NCBI GenBank assembly: GCA_030278955.1
Contig: JAOANR010000010.1
Location: 18,320,444-18,384,443 of the forward strand
Direction: 5' to 3'
From: Hygrophila difformis
Taxonomy: Eukaryota > Streptophyta > Magnoliopsida > Lamiales > Acanthaceae
Length of the DNA stretch: 64,000 bases
The translations under genes were made by a program, and so were the position numbers. Below are positions 10,249-20,225 of the stretch, one piece after another (the stretch's first letter is position 1; every line of letters begins with the position of its first letter). The notes beneath the pieces were generated by a model. It was not told the origin of the DNA. It saw only the letters and a program-made list of their open reading frames with translations, and ran no database searches.

Positions 10249-11146
10249 GAAAGATCACTATCACCTTCCTCTTTTGTCTCATCGATGACCCCGTCAATGA
10301 GGCCAAAGGCTATGGCCTCTTCGGCTGTCATAAAATATTCATTGGCCCTGCGCTTTTTTTTAATCACAGCCAGGGGTTGTCCTGTGCTCTTTGACAATAT
10401 TTCATTCAATGTAGCCTCATACCGGAAAAAAACTTCTCTATATATCTTCTCCACATCAGTTTTTGTGCCAACTTGCCCTCCTGATGGCCCATGTATCATA
10501 ATTCTGGAGTTAGCAAAAGACTGCCTCATACCTCTTGTACCTGCAGCCAACATGACTGAAGTCACTGAAGATGATTCTCCGCTGCATATAGTGTTTATCG
10601 GTGCCGTGATGCTTTTCATCATGTCATAGATCCGTAACCCTGCAGGGACCCATCCTTCAGGAGAACTGATATACATTTTTATGGGACTGGACTTGTTCTT
10701 TGACTCCAGATAGTGGAGCTGGGCGATGACGACACGGGCCATGTCGTCATCGATCTTGCCATTGATATAGATTGCCCGATTCACATTTAGTAGGAAAGAG
10801 TAAACATCCATTACCCGCCCATCTGGTGCAACTACTCTTGGTACCATGTATGATCTAATGCTGTTACCCAAAGCCAAATTTCCAAGACTCCGGATCTTTG
10901 GAGAAAGTTGGTGGATCATATTTACTGTTCTCTCGAAACTTGAGCGGTGGTCGTCGGGATGAAGCTCTGTCCGGTGAGGATAAGCAAACTGCTTGAATGG
11001 CAGATGACAAGCTCTGTCTGGATTCCACTGCGAACGAGAGGGCCAGAGGGGGATATCGCCTGAGTTTAATTCCGAACTGCGATTCCCGATTCTCCAGCGG
11101 TGCCCCTAACAATGGAGATTAACACAACTTAGAAATGGGTGGATTC

Positions 11147-11400
11147 AAGTAATGGAGGAAGAAGAAGATGAATCAATCAAAAAGAAAAAGACATGGCGAA
11201 GTAGCAAACAACAGACTCTCGCAGGAGCAGCCTCCCCCTTGAAGTTTAAGAAGTTGTATTGATTTGGCCGAAGATCAATTATATATATGGGAGTTATGGT
11301 AATGCCCTAAGGGCGTTCTCAGAATTTTGCATTATGGGCTTTCATAATTTTGAGTGGTACAATTTGAATTTTGGGCTACTAAATTTAACACTGGGTTTAT
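11147..11400 (-). promoter_or_regulatory. Duplicated promoter and leader region
   Basis: This matches 17120-17370, the region upstream of the intact F-box gene (shared GAATCAATCAAAAA and GTTATGGTAATGCCCTAA-like blocks). In the ancestral duplicate it served the F-box gene. Here it now lies directly upstream of the ClpP retrocopy in the same orientation and could drive it. That is inference; no clear TATA box settles the start. Confidence 0.5.
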
Positions 11401-11402
11401 AA

Positions 11403-11548
11403 TTTTTTTTTTACTGAACATTGACACTCAGTCGGTCGGTAAAGGTGCATCGGAGCCCAACCCACACAAATTACAAAAGCGATAAAGAGGAAAAATATGG
11501 GGAGTGAGAATCGAACTCTCAACCATAAGTTTGGAAGTTGGGGAGACC
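11403..11548 (-). mobile_element. tRNA-derived SINE
   Basis: On the minus strand a Pol III box-B-like GAGTTCGATTCTC is followed by a unique body and a poly(A) tail, seen as poly-T at 11403-11412. The flanks TTTATAAT and GGTTACAAT look like a degraded target duplication. Confidence 0.6.
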
Positions 11549-11768
11549 GGGTTACAATTTTGATCTAGTCTTACAATCTAATTATTTTAAGTTTAATAAT
11601 GGAATTAGATAATATTTAGAATAAAATAATAAAATAATATTTAATAATCTTTAATAAATAAAAATAATTTTAAAACTTTTAAGTAAAATAAATATAATTC
11701 TAAAAATGGAAAAATATATAATTAAACAAATTAAATATAATACAAATGGCTCGTTTGATTGATCTATT

Positions 11769-11854
11769 TTTTTTTTTTTTTCTTTTTTACTTTTCCTGAA
11801 CAGCCTATACATGTTAGAAAATGAGTAATGACTGATGAGAGCCCATACTACACA
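11769..11854 (-). mobile_element. 5-prime-truncated SINE
   Basis: Only the 3-prime part remains, ending on the minus strand in TGTATAGGCTGTTC and a poly(A)-like run. An exact 15-bp duplication TTTGATTGATCTATT flanks it (11754-11768, 11855-11869). Confidence 0.75.
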
Positions 11855-12029
11855 TTTGATTGATCTATTAATAACAAATAATTTTTTTTGCTGGAAAAAA
11901 TAAAAATTGAAACGTTTTTGGAAATTAAAATGAAAGAAAGTAAAAATTATTGGCTCAATAAATATGTTAAAAGTTTAATTTTCATGTTTTTACAATATGT
12001 TACCCTTGTAGTGACATATTCTAACAATT

Positions 12030-12187
12030 TTTTTTTGAACAACCCATACAGGCTAGAAAAGTGGTGGGAGCCCATATTACACAATTACAAAGGGACAACG
12101 GGGAGGGGATAGGGGCATGTGGGAATCGAACGCTCAACCTGAAGGTTGAGAGTCAGAGCTTAACCACTTGGGCTAAGTTCCAATCCC
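12030..12187 (-). mobile_element. Full-length tRNA-derived SINE
   Basis: On the minus strand the head reads like a tRNA: box A region ACTTAGCCCAAGTGG, box B GCGTTCGATTCCC. The 3-prime end is similar to the SINE at 11769 and has a short poly(A). The 13-bp duplication TATTCTAACAATT is exact (12017-12029, 12188-12200). Confidence 0.85.
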
Positions 12188-12256
12188 TATTCTAACAATT
12201 GATGTTTGTAGTGATTTTTTTTTTAAAAAAAAATAGAGTTGTGATCTATTCTAATA

Positions 12257-12594
12257 CTCCCTCCGTCCCACTAATAGTGTCCCAAAATTTTTGGGCACGA
12301 TTTTTTATGTGGGGATAGTTAGTATTTAATGTAGGGGTAGATTAGTGTTTAAAGTGATGGTAAATTAGGAATTTATGTGATGTGATTGTAATAAAGTTGA
12401 ATATTTAATTGATTTATTTATGTTTGATGCGATAGTTGTGTGTGTTAAATGTTAATATATTTATTTATTGATGTGATGTGGTGAGAGAGAGTTTGGTAAT
12501 TAAAGTATATAATTATTTCCTAAAAGGGAAATGTGACAATTGTATGGGGCGGACGGAAAAGGAAAGTGAGACAGAATTAATGGGACGGAGGGAG
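12257..12594. mobile_element. Stowaway-like mariner MITE
   Basis: The ends are inverted repeats starting CTCCCTCCGTCCCA and flanked by TA on each side. The 338-bp interior has no coding capacity. The CTCCCTCCGTCC end is the usual signature of plant Tc1/mariner MITEs. Confidence 0.88.
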
Positions 12595-12789
12595 TACTTA
12601 TTAAACTATAAGTTGAATAATATCAAATACTTTGGATTGATTGACAATGTGTAACTGAGTTTGAGGCTTATCAAATTGTCAAAAAATGCCAAAATATGGA
12701 GGTCACCATGGTCCCACTCGAACGGCCCATAAGGTGCTCGAATGTGTATTCTATTGACCCTTTATTTATGAGCACTGCAAGGCATTTGC

Positions 12790-13175
12790 TAAAGCTTGCG
12801 GCTGATGCGATGCTTGGGTATTGACTTTATGGGACCATTTCTACCGAAAAGTGGAAACCTCTATATTTTAGTAGCTGTCGACTATGTGTCCAAATGGGTT
12901 TGAGGCGATTGCATTGCCAACCAATGATGGTAGCCGAGTCATTAAAAATAACAATTTCAGCAGATTCGGTATACCTAGGGTAATCATATCTGATGGAGGA
13001 ACCACTTTATAAACAAATCTTTTGAAAACCTCATGAAGGAAACGAGAATCCTCCATAAGATATGCACCCTTGTCATCCCCAAACCAGTTGTCAACTCGAG
13101 GTATCAAACCGCAAAATCAAACATATACTCGAAGCTACTATGGGGTTGACCCAGAAGGACTGGGCTAGAAATCAA
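12790..13175 (+). pseudogene. Athila-type integrase relic
   Basis: Frame-by-frame reading gives pieces of the integrase catalytic core and following region: [37 protein letters not shown] and HPQTSCQLEVSNRKIKHILE. The order and wording match Ty3/gypsy Athila integrases, which join element DNA to the host genome. Several frameshifts and stops break it, and no LTRs flank it closely. It is an isolated fossil. Confidence 0.8.
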
Positions 13176-13179
13176 ACCA

Positions 13180-14252
13180 GCAGTGTGCTTATGGGAATGG
13201 GAGTGGGCACCCAACACCATAATAACTAAAGAAATAGAAAATTGCATGATTTATCAGGAGAGCAATGGAGAGAAATATATTTCCTGTAGAGTATTATTGA
13301 AGAAGCAACAAACTAAAATCCACATTGCCCATGGCTTGTGTAGCATACATATATATAGCAGTTAAAACATGAGTCTCTTGCCCCTAATAAAGCTTATGAA
13401 TTCCTCCTATCTCATAGCCAGCCAGCCACAACAACAGCTTCAGCCTTCAAGATGTGGTTTCCTCTCCAGCTTTTTCTAGATTCCTTCTCGTGGGCTGTTA
13501 TGGAGACGACTAAAGAGACGGGCGGTTTACAGCAGGCGGGAGGTTTAGGGTTTAGGGGATGGCGCTGCCGAGATGAAGAGTCAACTAATCTGGCCGGGGA
13601 AGGGAAGGATGATGAATCAGGAATCAGGAGGGAAATAGGACTACTTTTGGTTTGATTGGAATTGTGAAATTTTGGAAGAAAATGGTGTGTTCCGGAGACT
13701 CTAGGGTGAAAAAAAAAAAAAACAGGATACAGGAAATTGGGATAATCAGATAATTAGTCGGGGAAATCGAGTTCCATTTCAAAATGCTATCCCCATACCC
13801 GAAGATTGAAATTGAAATCAGGTTCGATCGAGTGTCCGACATCAGTAGGGTAAGTTTTATAAATAAAAATAAAAATTAATCCAGCCCTGATAATTAAAAT
13901 TTCAAGTTCATGTTGGGTACCAACATTAACCACGACTCAAGTCCACCCCTATGAACTAAGATTGCAATTTTTAGACATAAAGCATAATTTGAAAACGTGG
14001 TCGAATTATCGGATAAAGCAATTGAAATAGACATGAAAAGTTTCTGTAGAGCGAATATAAAATCCAAGAATATAGATTACAACTAGAAGAACAGGGAGTA
14101 GTATTAATTAATACAGTACTAGTATAGTAATGAAAGCAAATGACAGCTTCCAATGCAAAAGGGAAACAGATGTACTTTTAACTCAATTATTACATAACTA
14201 CACTAAATGAAGATATAAACAAACCAATCAAGTTTATTATGCATTCAAATAC
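13180..14252. other. Spacer, no supported feature
   Basis: A 67-codon frame at 13452-13655 on the plus strand has glycine-rich composition but no recognised motif. A 13-14 base A run near 13710 and AT-rich DNA fill the rest. I see no gene or mobile element that I can support. Confidence 0.5.
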
Positions 14253-14255
14253 TTA

Positions 14256-14526
14256 GAGGGTGTTTGGATAAGCTGCAAAAAAATTGATTATCTGATTATT
14301 GCGTTTTCAAAATGCAAATAATCAGTTTAACCGCTAAAAAAAGGTGTTGCAAACCTGATTATTTACGTTTTAAAAACCGCAAAATTGATTATCTGATTAT
14401 TGCGTTTTCAAAACGCAAATAATCAGTTTAACCGCTAAAAAAAAGGTGTTGCAAACCTGATTATTTACGTTTTGAAAACCGCAATAATCAAATAATCTAT
14501 TTCATATCGCTAATCCAAACACCCTC
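14256..14526. mobile_element. Tourist-like Harbinger MITE with an internal duplication
   Basis: Terminal inverted repeats GAGGGTGTTTGGATAAGC and GCTAATCCAAACACCCTC match at 17 of 18 positions. The 3-bp duplication TTA flanks the element. The interior consists of a roughly 105-bp unit in two tandem copies (starting near 14283 and 14388), each with CGTTTTCAAAA-type inverted pieces. Confidence 0.88.
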
Positions 14527-14529
14527 TTA

Positions 14530-15014
14530 TTCTCAAGATCCACATAGTCATATCCACATAAATAACTAATTCCAGTAAATATCCAAAGAACAATGAAGAT
14601 GCAAGATGCACAGAAGGAACTACGCCTTTGAGAAATAAGTAATTAACGACACAGATTCAGATTCTAAACAAAATGGATGAGATCACTCTGGCGTTCAGAC
14701 GGCCCAACTGCCAAGTAATTCATTAACAACATATGAATATATGATCACAGTAGGATGAGCTCATTGAAAGAGAATTTTACCGGTTGTACCAGTTATCTTA
14801 ACTGAAAGAAAGAACATGCACCGCTCCAAAATAAAACAAAATGAAACATATCATTCAAAATCCAATACTTGATGAACGATATGCTAGTACGTATTCATCA
14901 ACTTTTTAAAGCACCTTACACGATGCTGTGGCGATATGCGAACAGGCAAGAAAAAAACATATAGATTACACACTTTATTTCAGAAGATCTAATCGGCTGC
15001 CGAGCGGAAACACA
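14530..15014. other. Spacer, no supported feature
   Basis: The sequence is AT-rich without a long frame, terminal repeats or RNA gene. Confidence 0.5.
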
Positions 15015-15100
15015 AAAAACTATAGTGGGGCCGGATGGGGATTTGATCCCCAACTAAGGTTGGAAATCAAAGAACTTGACCATTAGGCGAAAGTCCCTGG
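15015..15100 (-). mobile_element. SINE head fragment
   Basis: On the minus strand a box-A-like TTTCGCCTAATGGTCAAG precedes a box-B-like GGGATCAAATCCC, as in tRNA-derived SINEs. No poly(A) tail or target duplication is visible. It is not a tRNA gene, since the acceptor stem does not pair. Confidence 0.5.
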
Positions 15101-15207
15101 CCTCATCATATTTGATGACTCATGAAATTGTATACTTCCTGTAATAAAGGTCATGGATAGAATTGAACTGTAAAGTGAATGCTTGCATGGGTGACTCATG
15201 ATATTAC

Positions 15208-15240
15208 ATGGGTGGTACATATTGGTATTGTACCACCCAT
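15208..15240. repeat. Perfect 12-bp hairpin
   Basis: Arms ATGGGTGGTACA and TGTACCACCCAT surround a 9-base loop. It lies about 530 bp downstream of the F-box gene. Its function is unknown. Confidence 0.8.
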
Positions 15241-15766
15241 ATATACACCTACATATACATATATTACATTTCACTGCACAAACTTGATAGTAGTATATAT
15301 AGAAAAAATTAAATATTATGGCTATCTTCCACAAGACAGTGGACTATATACAAATAAATTTCACAACACTTAATTTTTTTCTGAAAGATTGTAGATTTTA
15401 ATGGGCTATTGCTTATTCATTGATTCATTCAATTGCCAAAACACAAGGAATGGAACTTTAAAACCAGTATATAAATATCCAGCATACAAGAGCCATTTCA
15501 GGACTTTAAACCCAGTACAAACAAAGTAAAAAAGATATAATTATGAAGTCTGAATTTTGAGAATTTTCATTCAAATAACACAAACAACACATATATAAGT
15601 ATTGAATACCTACAATTTTGCCAACATTGATTGTTCACAAATCAAGACAAAAAACTAGAGATAATTGCAAAGTAGTTATCACCACTTACAAAATAAAAGT
15701 CCCTCCAATAGATTATCTTGCCCAAATGTATGTATCTCAGATTTTCATTGATTAACCTTCCTTACC

Positions 15767-16846
15767 TCATTTAAAACAGAACAGATTATCAGGAAATGGA
15801 ACTAAGGCGGCGCAAGTATCAAGTAATAACTCTGAATCACTTTCGATTTTCGTAAAAGTTTGCCCCACTGAATTATAAAGAACATAGACAAGATCATGAG
15901 TATGATCGTCCTCAGATATAAGTAAAATCTCTTTTTCACTTTCCATATGCACCATCAATTTAGGTTTCCAACTTTCAGTATCAAGCTCCTTCCAAGAATA
16001 CTGACCACCATTCATTTTTAATTGAAATTTTTCTTCGAACCAAAATGTATCATGATGTTGTTTCAAGTATCGGCAATGCACACACAAATGGTTTCCCACA
16101 GAAGCAAATTCTAGATAAACATCATCTTCTCGGACACTTTGTGCGATAGGTGGCTTGGGTAACTTCTTAAACTTTTCCTCTTTTGAATCAAAGCATATCA
16201 CTTCAAAGGGTTCGTACTCAGGGTAGGCTACTCGTCTTGCAATCCAGTAAAAATCACCATTCAAAGACGAGGCTCCTCCATATTGATAAAAGGTGCCATC
16301 CATTAATTTGTTAATATCTTTCACCGCAGTCCAATGGTTGCTCTTACAGTTAAAAACAGCATATTTCTTCATATCCCAAATTACCACTTTACACTCCCCT
16401 TCAAATGGATCATAACAAAGGCCATGGAAATCCTCTATCCATGAAAACTCATATGGGCACTCAAATTTAACACAAACTCTGGTTGATGGGTTCCAAACTA
16501 CGTACATCCTTCCCTCATCATCACCATAGTGGGCGAGTATCAAACTATTAGAATAGCATAATTCATAATAACCCATTGAAATTTCTGGCGGATATTTTAG
16601 GCCCAAAGATACGTCATGTACTTTATGATTTTCGAGTCGGATCAATTTGCCCTTACATGCATCGAGTGGGATCATAAATAAATTTTGGGGAGAGCTGTTG
16701 GCTTTTCGGAAATGAGTGGCAAAAAATGGATGACCGGTGATGATGCCATCCCATGACTTGGAAACAGTAGTGAACCTAAGAAGTGCATTGACAGTGAGTA
16801 GCAAGAGGATATTTTCGATCAACTCCGTAGGTAGATTTCCATCCAT
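15767..16846 (-). CDS. F-box protein with an F-box-associated domain
   Basis: The 359-residue protein probably recruits target proteins to an SCF (SKP1-cullin-F-box) ubiquitin ligase. An F-box lies at residues about 3-45 (LPTELIENILLLL, then FTTVSKSW). The F-box-associated interaction region follows, with NPSTRVCVKF near residue 115 and GLCYDPFEGECKVVIWD after it. This layout is typical of a very large plant family. I chose the ATG at 16846 because it opens the F-box directly and sits 2 bases after a good splice acceptor (GTGCAG at 16849-16854 on the minus strand). The frame is open 46 codons further, but that stretch is T-rich intron-like sequence. An intron in the 5-prime UTR is therefore likely. 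The protein target is unknown. Confidence 0.88.
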   Translation of the reverse strand: MDGNLPTELIENILLLLTVNALLRFTTVSKSWDGIITGHPFFATHFRKANSSPQNLFMIPLDACKGKLIRLENHKVHDVSLGLKYPPEISMGYYELCYSNSLILAHYGDDEGRMYVVWNPSTRVCVKFECPYEFSWIEDFHGLCYDPFEGECKVVIWDMKKYAVFNCKSNHWTAVKDINKLMDGTFYQYGGASSLNGDFYWIARRVAYPEYEPFEVICFDSKEEKFKKLPKPPIAQSVREDDVYLEFASVGNHLCVHCRYLKQHHDTFWFEEKFQLKMNGGQYSWKELDTESWKPKLMVHMESEKEILLISEDDHTHDLVYVLYNSVGQTFTKIESDSELLLDTCAALVPFPDNLFCFK

Positions 16847-17370
16847 GTCTGCACAAACAAGAACAACAACAAATATTACAAGCCCACAAATTGGAGGTTT
16901 CAGGAGCAATTTCTCAAATTCAAAAAAAAAAAAATAATAAATAAATAAATAAATAGAATTCAAATTATTTAGCATGCAGTCCATTAGTCTATATGTGTAA
17001 CCACCTTTGTTTCAAAACAATTGTATCAAAGTTAAATAATAAAGCATACCAAAGTCAAAGTGTATTTCTTCCAAACCAAGGAAATAATATAATATTGCCA
17101 GAAAATTCATAAACATAAGCTAAAGAGGAAGAAAACAAGACGAATCAATCAAAAACACATGACAAAGTAGTAAAAAACGCGATGAGGAATGGCAGATGAA
17201 TCGTCAACTTCGCAGCGTCCAACTCCAAATTTAAAAAGTTGGAATAATTCGGCTGAAAGATCAATTGTTTTTGGAGTTATGTTAATGCCCTAATGCTCTT
17301 CCCAGAATTTTGCATTATGGGCTTTCATAATTTTGGAGCATATAATTTGGATTTGGGCTCAAACATAAGA

Positions 17371-17980
17371 ATAAGTCAAGATATTAGATATGCCTAACTT
17401 TAATTTAGGGTGAAATTAATGGAATTACAATCAAATATGATTTCCATGTTTTTGGTATCTTATAAAATTTCCTTGGCAGAGTGTCAATAACATTAACCAC
17501 TCAATGTAAAATCTCGGAAAGGACTTAATTAAGATGGAGGAAATTCAGATAGACATCACATCCATACAATAAAGTGCAATTAAGTTAGTATCCTGATTCC
17601 ATACAATGTGGACATCCAGACATGCTACCACGGGTAAAAATAAATGATATAATTGATATGCATTGCAATCATTCCATCCCTGTTGCATTAATATGCATGG
17701 AAATATAATATTGCAACTTCTAAATTAATGGACACAATAATTGATCGATAGGTAATTACCAAATTTAATTAGATGGACCAAATATGGAGAGTTGTGGTGG
17801 CTTTTTTTATTCCAAAAAAGAAGTAGAATGTCGACTGTGATGGCCATCTTAAAATAACAAATGCAACATTCTACAAAAGTCATATACCATAGCATATGCA
17901 TTGACTATGTGTGGCATTGATGAGAGCTTCGAGTAGCACAAAGTTCATTTAAAAACAACACTAAATGAAAGATTCTATTA
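17371..17980. other. Spacer with a short local duplication
   Basis: No gene is visible. About 130 bp at 17860-17989 is repeated, diverged, at 19495-19620 (CATTGACTATGTGTGGCATT versus a similar block). This duplication is older than the Mutator-like insertion next to it. Confidence 0.55.
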
Positions 17981-18302
17981 TAAAAACAAGAGATAAATAC
18001 TTTTTTAGGTCATCAATAGGCAGGTAATTCACTTTTGGGCCACGAAAGACTGAATTATAAAATTGAGCCACCAACAGGCATTCGAGCCGAATTTAAAGCC
18101 AATTTGACAAATACCACACAAAATCGGGCCGCGTGCAACCCACTCACCACAATGCTTAAAAGCGGAAATTGTCTCCTTTTGGTGGCCTGTTTTAATTGTT
18201 TGGTAATTAAAATAAATATTTCTCCATTATTCCATTATTTATGCCTCACTTTCCTTTTTCTGTCTATTTCAACATTTTTTGTCTCATTCTCACTATAGTA
18301 AA

Positions 18303-18443
18303 TACTCCCTCCGTCCCCGTTTAATTCTCTTATTTGACTTTTTAGCACTGTTAATTATTTAACTTTGACTTAATGTTATTATAAGTATATATTAGAAATA
18401 AATAATCAATCAACAAACCTACCTTAAGTGTGACGGAAGAAGT
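18303..18443. mobile_element. Degenerate Stowaway-like MITE
   Basis: The left end TACTCCCTCCGTCCCC is clear. The right end GTGACGGAAGAAGTA is a weaker inverted match. It is nested in the Mutator-like element. Confidence 0.45.
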
Positions 18444-18505
18444 AATGAAATATTAATCACCAAACCTACCTTAAGAAGTAATGAAATATTAATCACTGTA
18501 TAGGC

Positions 18506-18537
18506 TGTTTTGCAAAAAAAAAAAAAAAAAGAAATCA
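18506..18537 (+). mobile_element. SINE 3-prime tail fragment
   Basis: The phrase TGTATAGGCTGTTTTGC followed by about 17 A matches the 3-prime ends of the SINEs at 11769 and 12030. It is a severely 5-prime-truncated insertion. Confidence 0.5.
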
Positions 18538-19281
18538 CCAAACCTAGTGCATCACATCAATAATTAAAATTTCAAACTGATGACAATTAATAAATTCCAA
18601 CACATGACCATTCATCACACATAAATAAATTAATTAAAAATTCAAATTTAATATAATTATTATATCACATAAATTTCTAGTTTATTCCTACAATAAATAC
18701 TAATATACACTACGCTCTATCCCCAAATAAAATACCGTGGTCAAAATACCATGATGTGAAATAAACATTCATTAAAATAAATAATAAATAAAATAAAACA
18801 AATATATATTATAATAAAATTTTAAAAATAAAAAAATAATAAGTAGAATTAATTGTATTAATAATAACATCAAGAATTAATTAAAGTATCTAACCTAAAA
18901 TAAAAATTAAATAATTAAATCTAAAAAATAAATAAAATTTTGACGGATAAAAATATTGTGACGGACAATAAAAATGAAAGTGAGACATAAATAAATAGTT
19001 GGATGAAGTATTATTTAATTTAATTTAAAAAATAGAAACTAAAATAAAAAACCTAAAATAGGCCATCAAAAGGTAAACATTGCAACTTTTAGGCCAGCGC
19101 GTGAGAGTGTGTGGCGAGTGGAGCACACACGGCCCGTTGAGACGTTGACTTGGTCAATTTGGCCTAAAAAACCAGCCCGAATGCCTGTTGGTGGCTCAAT
19201 TTCATAATTCAATCTTTCGTGGCCCAAAAGTGAATTACCTGCCTATTGATGGCCTAAAAAAATATTTATCTCTAAAAACAA

Positions 19282-20164
19282 ATGAAAATTTATTCCAAAC
19301 ATATAGATATTTTGAATAAATATTAAATTATTGTAAAATAGCATACAATACAGGAGCACAAGGCATGAAGGGGAATATCATAGCGTGTGTAATCCCTAAT
19401 AGCAGCACACGTGTAAGCGTCAAATAGCATACATTTTTGTCTTTATGAATAATACTATTGTTGGATGAAAAAGTTTTTGCATTAAAAATTGCAGCACTTC
19501 ATAAAAGTACGCATAACATATCTCTTGACTATGCATAGCATTGATCGGAGTTTCGAATAGCACAAAGTTGAGCTAACAAAAAAACTCAATGAAAGATTCA
19601 ATTATTGATACAAGATAAAAATTTGTTCCAATCATATTTGATACTTTGATTAAATATTAAATTACAGTGATATGTAATGTATGTATAGCTTACTAAATAA
19701 TTTTAAATACAACTTGGAGCAATAAAAAATTATATTTGTGATCTACCAAGAGGGTGTAATGTGAATAAAGACAAAAAACTTTTCTTCTCACTATAGGATA
19801 TCTATACAAAAGGCAATAAATCCTTTCCTTATGTGACACACGTGTAATCCAAAATACACATTGCCTAATTTATGCTGCATATATCACGGATACAAATGGA
19901 GTGATAGTTGGGTAATAAAGTCAATAAAATCCTCCTAAAAATGGAAATAAAACTTCACGTACAAATCGCAAGATTGACACAACATTTTCTATCAGAATTA
20001 GAACATGGCTGGATATCCTGAGTCAGGATGTAAACCTTGCCCAATAAATTGAATTTGTGGCAAAATCATTTATAGAACAATGACAACTTAGGAAAGTACA
20101 ATGACGGTTACAACTTACAAGGCACAAACTACCCAAAAAAAAAAAAAAAACAAGTGAAAATCAT
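19282..20164. other. AT-rich spacer
   Basis: No gene is visible. The block at 19495-19680 is the second copy of the duplication around the Mutator-like insertion site and reads through it without an insert. Confidence 0.55.
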
Positions 20165-20225
20165 TATAGTGGGGAAATACATTTTTTTTTTTTTTTGTGA
20201 ACATGACGCGAAGCGTCGGCAAAGG

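Larger units (their letters stand above)
9483..10919 (-). pseudogene. ClpP-type serine protease retrocopy, cut by a hAT MITE
   Basis: ClpP (peptidase family S14) forms the proteolytic barrel of the ATP-dependent Clp protease. The closest plant match I know is the mitochondrial subunit CLPP2. The ATG at 10919 is the first in the inferred transcript. Codons run to 10257, then continue in frame at 9710 on the other side of the MITE, for about 296 residues. The catalytic Ser (in GESSSVTS), His (RIMIHGPSGG) and Asp (FGLIDGV) are present. The usual PGG of the substrate-binding loop is changed (SSPEGWVPAG), and the DRD before the final helix is replaced by a Lys/Arg run. An acidic tail with about 23 Glu is encoded by a GAA repeat. 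The insertion now gives a truncated 253-residue frame with a foreign end. Confidence 0.85.
9199..11146 (-). mobile_element. Reverse-transcribed copy of a ClpP mRNA
   Basis: The segment has the marks of LINE-mediated retroposition. The gene is intronless. The minus strand ends in a 14-base poly(A), seen as poly-T at 9199-9212. Matching target duplications flank it: AAGTATGGAGGAAGA at 9184-9198 and AAGTAATGGAGGAAGA at 11147-11162, which differ by one inserted base. The parts fit an mRNA: a 5-prime leader of about 227 bases, an open frame, a 3-prime UTR of about 270 bases and a tail. It landed in the region upstream of the truncated F-box copy; the other duplicate (near 17122) shows the uninterrupted sequence. 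A hAT MITE later inserted into it. Confidence 0.85.
8150..11400 (-). repeat. Tandem duplication, copy 1 (truncated F-box gene and its flanks)
   Basis: The 3-prime flank (about 8190-8580), the coding remnant (8580-9030), the upstream flank (about 9100-9190) and the promoter region (11147-11400) all match 15110-17370 in the same order and orientation. Examples are TTATCACCACTTACAAAATA downstream and AGAATTTTGCATTATGGGCT upstream. Relative to copy 2 the N-terminal half of the F-box gene is missing, and 9199-11146 is an inserted ClpP retrocopy. Confidence 0.8.
15110..17370 (-). repeat. Tandem duplication, copy 2 (intact F-box gene and its flanks)
   Basis: This matches 8190-9190 plus 11147-11400 in order and orientation. 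It lacks the ClpP retrocopy and so shows the uninterrupted target site near 17122. Confidence 0.8.
17990..19272. mobile_element. Non-autonomous Mutator-like element
   Basis: Inverted repeats of about 120 bp start GAGATAAATA and end TATTTATCTC, and match nearly base for base through ATAGGCAGGTAATTCACTTT. The exact 9-bp duplication TAAAAACAA flanks it (17981-17989, 19273-19281), the length made by Mutator transposases. No transposase is encoded. Smaller MITE and SINE pieces lie inside it. Confidence 0.92.

Noticed and set aside
10186..10629. Plus-strand frame opposite ClpP
   Set aside because: Shadow of the ClpP coding sequence.
10864..11112. Frame upstream of the ClpP start as a separate transit-peptide gene
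   Set aside because: It begins at TTG, not ATG, lies in a different frame and covers the inferred 5-prime UTR of the retrocopy. The first ATG of the transcript is at 10919.
13452..13655. 67-codon Gly/Glu-rich frame
   Set aside because: No motif, no neighbours and no clear promoter; kept as unsupported.
16847..16984. 46 extra residues before the F-box start
   Set aside because: The stretch is T-rich, hydrophobic and precedes a splice acceptor, so it is intron rather than protein.
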